Origin: Heterobilharzia americana
Lineage: Eukaryota > Platyhelminthes > Trematoda > Strigeidida > Schistosomatidae
DNA: 64,000 bases
Assembly: GCA_944470555.2 (NCBI GenBank)
Contig: OX104132.1
Coordinates: 9,061,755 to 9,125,754 of the forward strand
Direction of reading: 5' to 3'
In this document: piece after piece, positions 61,316-64,000 of the stretch
How positions within the stretch are numbered: position 1 is the first letter of the stretch
How the letters are laid out: each line of letters starts with the position of its first letter
Made by a program: the position numbers and the translations under genes
The notes under the pieces: model-generated
Told to the model about the DNA's origin: nothing
Seen by the model: the letters and a program-made list of their open reading frames with translations, nothing else
Database searches by the model: none

Positions 61316-61960
61316 GTGAATGTAGAGGAGATGGGGGTGATGAAGATACCCCACCAAAAACGACGACAACAACAACAAGCACCAATTGCAGTGAACGGGA
61401 GAAATCTAAAGGAATTAGTCTCTTTCACCACCTACCATCTTGGCAGCATTGTTTCAACTGCAGACGGTGGCGCAGACGAGGATGTCAAAACCAGGATCGG
61501 AAAGACAGCAAGACAGGCTTTCACCAGCCTGAAATCAGTTTGGAGATCTGCTGCACTCAACACAAAGAGCAAGATCCAGACTTTCAACACCAATATCAAG
61601 TCAGTGCTGCAATGTGATGATTCAGAAACTTGGCGCGTCACGAAAAGCACTTCCAACAAACTACATACATTCATCAAAAACTGTCTACGCTCGATACTGA
61701 AGATGGTGATGAGATGGCCAGAAAGAATAAGCAACAAGGAACTCACTCTGAGAACGGACCAACCAAGAACTTGTTACGCAACAAATATGCACTGGAAGAA
61801 GTTGGAGATGGATTGGGCATACACCGGGAAGGTGGACTGGGAACATCATGCGGCAGGCTGTCCAGTGGAATCCAAAGGGGAAACGGTGAGTTGAGTGTCC
61901 GTGGAGAGAGTGACATGGAGGATATCATCTGAGTAAGAAATGAGATCTTGTGGGCAACCA
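61316..61960 (+). pseudogene. RTE C-terminal region
   Basis: One open stretch of 192 codons (61316-61894): NVEEMGVMKIPHQKRRQQQQ, YHLGSIVSTADGGADEDVKT, RIGKTARQAFTSLKSVWRSA, FNTNIKSVLQCDDSETWRVT, FIKNCLRSILK and then MDWAYTGKVDWEHHA. This is the RTE thumb and C-terminal domain in good order. The CAA/Gln run marks the same subfamily as the intron 6 and intron 13 copies. The 3' UTR is cut at about 61960. Confidence 0.82.
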
Positions 61961-61989
61961 TAGTGCCAGGTTTATAAAACTGCAGAGAA

Positions 61990-62916
61990 CGGAGTGGAAT
62001 GAAGGCGTGCTACGAAGAACATCAACGAAATCAATTGTGGGGCCAAGGGGAAAGACGTGTCTCGAAAGACTTGAACACCTAAACCTATTTACCCTGGGTT
62101 ATCGCAGGAAAAGGGGGGACCTTATTATGGCATACAAGATCGCCCATCAGGCAGACCATGCAAACAAATCAATTTTGCCTGCAACTCACCGATCTTCACG
62201 AGGAAACCCCATTAAGATGGCACACCAGAGAGCCAACACCATACTCAGGTCCAATTTTTTCTCCCTGAGAGTATGCGCTTTATGGAATGCCTTACCGCGA
62301 CATATCGTTATAACTCCCTCAGTCGACTCATTCAAGAGACGGTTAGACAGTTATGCCACCTTGCATGGCCTACCACGGACATACTCGGAGTCACCAACCT
62401 CAATAGCCCACCCTCACCTCTCTCCTACCTACCACTCATTATCTCGCTCCTTAATACACCCATATTACCTACTAATTCTTCTGTAGGAACTAAACCCACG
62501 CTAACATTCGCGCAATTCCCACATACTTTTCTTTCGTTCTTACTTCTCTTTTTTACCCCTCCTTTTCTTCTCCTCCCCTTTTCTCTTCCCTACATTATTA
62601 TTTTCTTTCTTTCTTATTCTCTCTTCATTCTTTACCACTACCTTACTATTCTCCTTCAGGCACCTACACAGACAGGACTCACGACAGTTCCTTAACCATC
62701 CCAGCAACCCATAGCTCCCCAATCACTCTACAAATTACAACTTACTAACCCACAAAACATCCACCTCATCGAGGCTAAAAGCAAGAAAGCGGAGGGGATT
62801 TCCGCATCCACTGCAGGAGTGAACCAAACAACTCGAACCAAGCCCCAAGAACTAGACGCGAGAGATCAAAAACTATCAGTTTTCTACGCTCACAATATCA
62901 ATATTGGATATTGGAA
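61990..62916 (+). pseudogene. CR1-like LINE, C-terminal tail and 3' UTR
   Basis: RGKTCLERLEHLNLFTLGYR, RKRGDLIMAYKIAHQA, FSLRVCALWNALPRHIV and PSVDSFKRRLDSYATLHG: the conserved C-terminal end of CR1-type ORF2. A pyrimidine-rich 3' UTR (62500-62690) follows and the end is in tandem ATATTGG (62900-62914), as in copies A and B. Confidence 0.78.
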
Positions 62917-62941
62917 CACCCATCCTCCGGTTGGGCTAATA

Positions 62942-64000
62942 AAAGCTAAGAACCCTACCAGACATTCCATATTTGGAAAGCATGAAGCTCAAAGAGCTCA
63001 TACCTGAGAGTCCAGAAACCTAATTCGGAGTAAGAACCTGATAATCCAATGAGTTCCGGAAAACATGATGTCGATAGAATTTCACCATGACAACCACCAG
63101 CTAATTTTTTTGAAATCGCGTATCAACCTTAGAGTTGTAATCACACAAAATGAACGGCTCTAAAGAAACTGACACAAACGAGAACAAGTTACTCTGTTGA
63201 CAAGTCCCCTACTACCGAAAAACGGGAATGGAGAGAGGGTCTGTCCAACAGCGAGTTGCACTTTAGCCAGCCACCAGTCCATCCGTTTGACCTTTCACAT
63301 ACTGGAAACTGCTTCCAAGCAAAAGACATTAACTGCATCTATACAATTGCACTGAACCTACTTAACAAAATCAATGGGCTACGAGAATTAAGTAGCGTGT
63401 TTAATGCTCATCTTATTGGCGTTACCGAAATATGGGCATCTTCATGAGTCTCAGACCATAAACTTGCTGTTCTGAAAACTGTTGTTGTGCTACGACAGAA
63501 TTAATTGGGAAGAGGGTGCGATGAGTCTCACGTCACTTTTCTCGCAGCTCATCAGGTCCATAACCAAAATTCGACTGTCTATAGGAATCAGCAAAAGTAT
63601 CTAAGACCGCGAAGTGTTTATTGGGAGTGATAAATGGGAAGTTAACTGCAGATTATCATCACAATAATTGTATGTAAGAAGTTATTGACCACTCACGTAC
63701 TAGGGCGTAAACAACTTAATTTCCGAGGATTTCAATCTCCCCAAAGTGAAATTTTTAGACTACATAATATAAAGTGGAAGCAATGATTCCACTGAGACTC
63801 GATTCTTCAATCTTGTTGAGGAACTTGGACTAACTGAAAACCCGAAGTCAGCAAATCGATGGGAAATAATCAAGTCCCCTCTATCCCGGATTGCATTCGC
63901 ATTGGACAAGAGTCATCATGTCGCTATCGGGTTTCAGTGTGTCTGTAAAACGCAGCTGACTCGTCCCGTAAACCAATGTCACAAGAAGTTCAGACGACTT
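62942..64000 (+). repeat. Duplicate of intron-4 LINE segment 35515-36573
   Basis: Base-for-base the same as 35515-36573 over all 1,059 bp that I compared by eye (offset 27,427). It includes the CR1-like endonuclease start GLRELSSVFNAHLIGVTEIW (63381-63440) and the same internal stops. It continues past the window end. Confidence 0.93.

Larger units (their letters stand above)
53424..61960 (+). mobile_element. RTE/SR2-like LINE, rearranged, interrupted by an LTR element
   Basis: Plus-strand RTE parts lie on both sides of the LTR element: a stray RT block at 53424-53580, endonuclease 53590-53781, [LTR element plus GGTT], endonuclease remainder and linker 59458-60330, RT 60440-61300, C-terminal region 61316-61894. 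The tail is cut at about 61960. Joining the flanks across the LTR element restores a continuous endonuclease reading apart from a CGA-to-TGA change. It belongs to the same family as 9397-10378 and 29395-30560. Confidence 0.8.

Noticed and set aside
62500..62700. Leu/Phe-rich translation resembling membrane segments
   Set aside because: It is the pyrimidine-rich 3' UTR of a CR1-like LINE; the same composition occurs, inverted, at 40,350-40,560.

Overview
The window looks like a repeat-laden piece of a schistosome (Schistosoma-type blood fluke) nuclear genome. Three things point there. The one host gene begins with exons separated by 32-38 bp introns, a known schistosome habit. A cluster of tRNA-promoted short elements carries schistosome (Sm-alpha type) hammerhead ribozymes. 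The rest is dominated by RTE/SR2-like, CR1/SR1-like, Penelope-like and gypsy-type retroelements. The DNA is AT-rich and intergenic and intronic stretches are mostly stop-riddled.

Positions 1,488-40,047 (minus strand) hold most of one conserved gene: the delta subunit of the AP-3 adaptor complex (AP3D1 orthologue). I could place 16 consecutive exons, every junction GT-AG and in phase, giving 896 codons from the start Met through the adaptin trunk into the hinge. The 3' end of the gene (rest of the hinge and the C-terminal part) lies to the left, outside the window. Introns 1-3 are 38, 33 and 32 bp; the other twelve are 0.7-6.5 kb. The long introns hold RTE fragments, a decayed CR1-like LINE, two Penelope GIY-YIG remnants, three families of tRNA-derived SINEs, and a knot of four hammerhead SINEs at about 16.3-17.4 kb.

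From 40,081 rightwards there is no host gene that I can see. Two diverged CR1/SR1-like LINEs lie head to tail on the minus strand (about 40,081-45,620 and 45,691-51,020); the 3' end of the first stops only 33 bp before the AP3D1 start codon. A plus-strand CR1-like fragment (about 51,150-53,410) and a rearranged RTE element (about 53,424-61,960) follow. A nearly intact gypsy-type LTR retrotransposon (53,782-59,453, minus strand, 431/432-bp LTRs, GGTT target duplication) is nested in the RTE. The tail of another CR1-like LINE (about 61,990-62,916) comes next. The window ends in a block (62,942-64,000) that reads the same as intron-4 sequence 35,515-36,573.

The most interesting points are the retroelement abutting the AP3D1 start; the four hammerhead SINEs, each broken in a different core element and partly folded into a giant inverted repeat; the near-identical inverted RTE pair in introns 6 and 13, one with a 34-unit CCAG expansion; the apparently exact duplication of dead LINE sequence at the right edge; and the young but frameshifted LTR element. 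All calls come from reading the sequence and family knowledge; no database search was possible.
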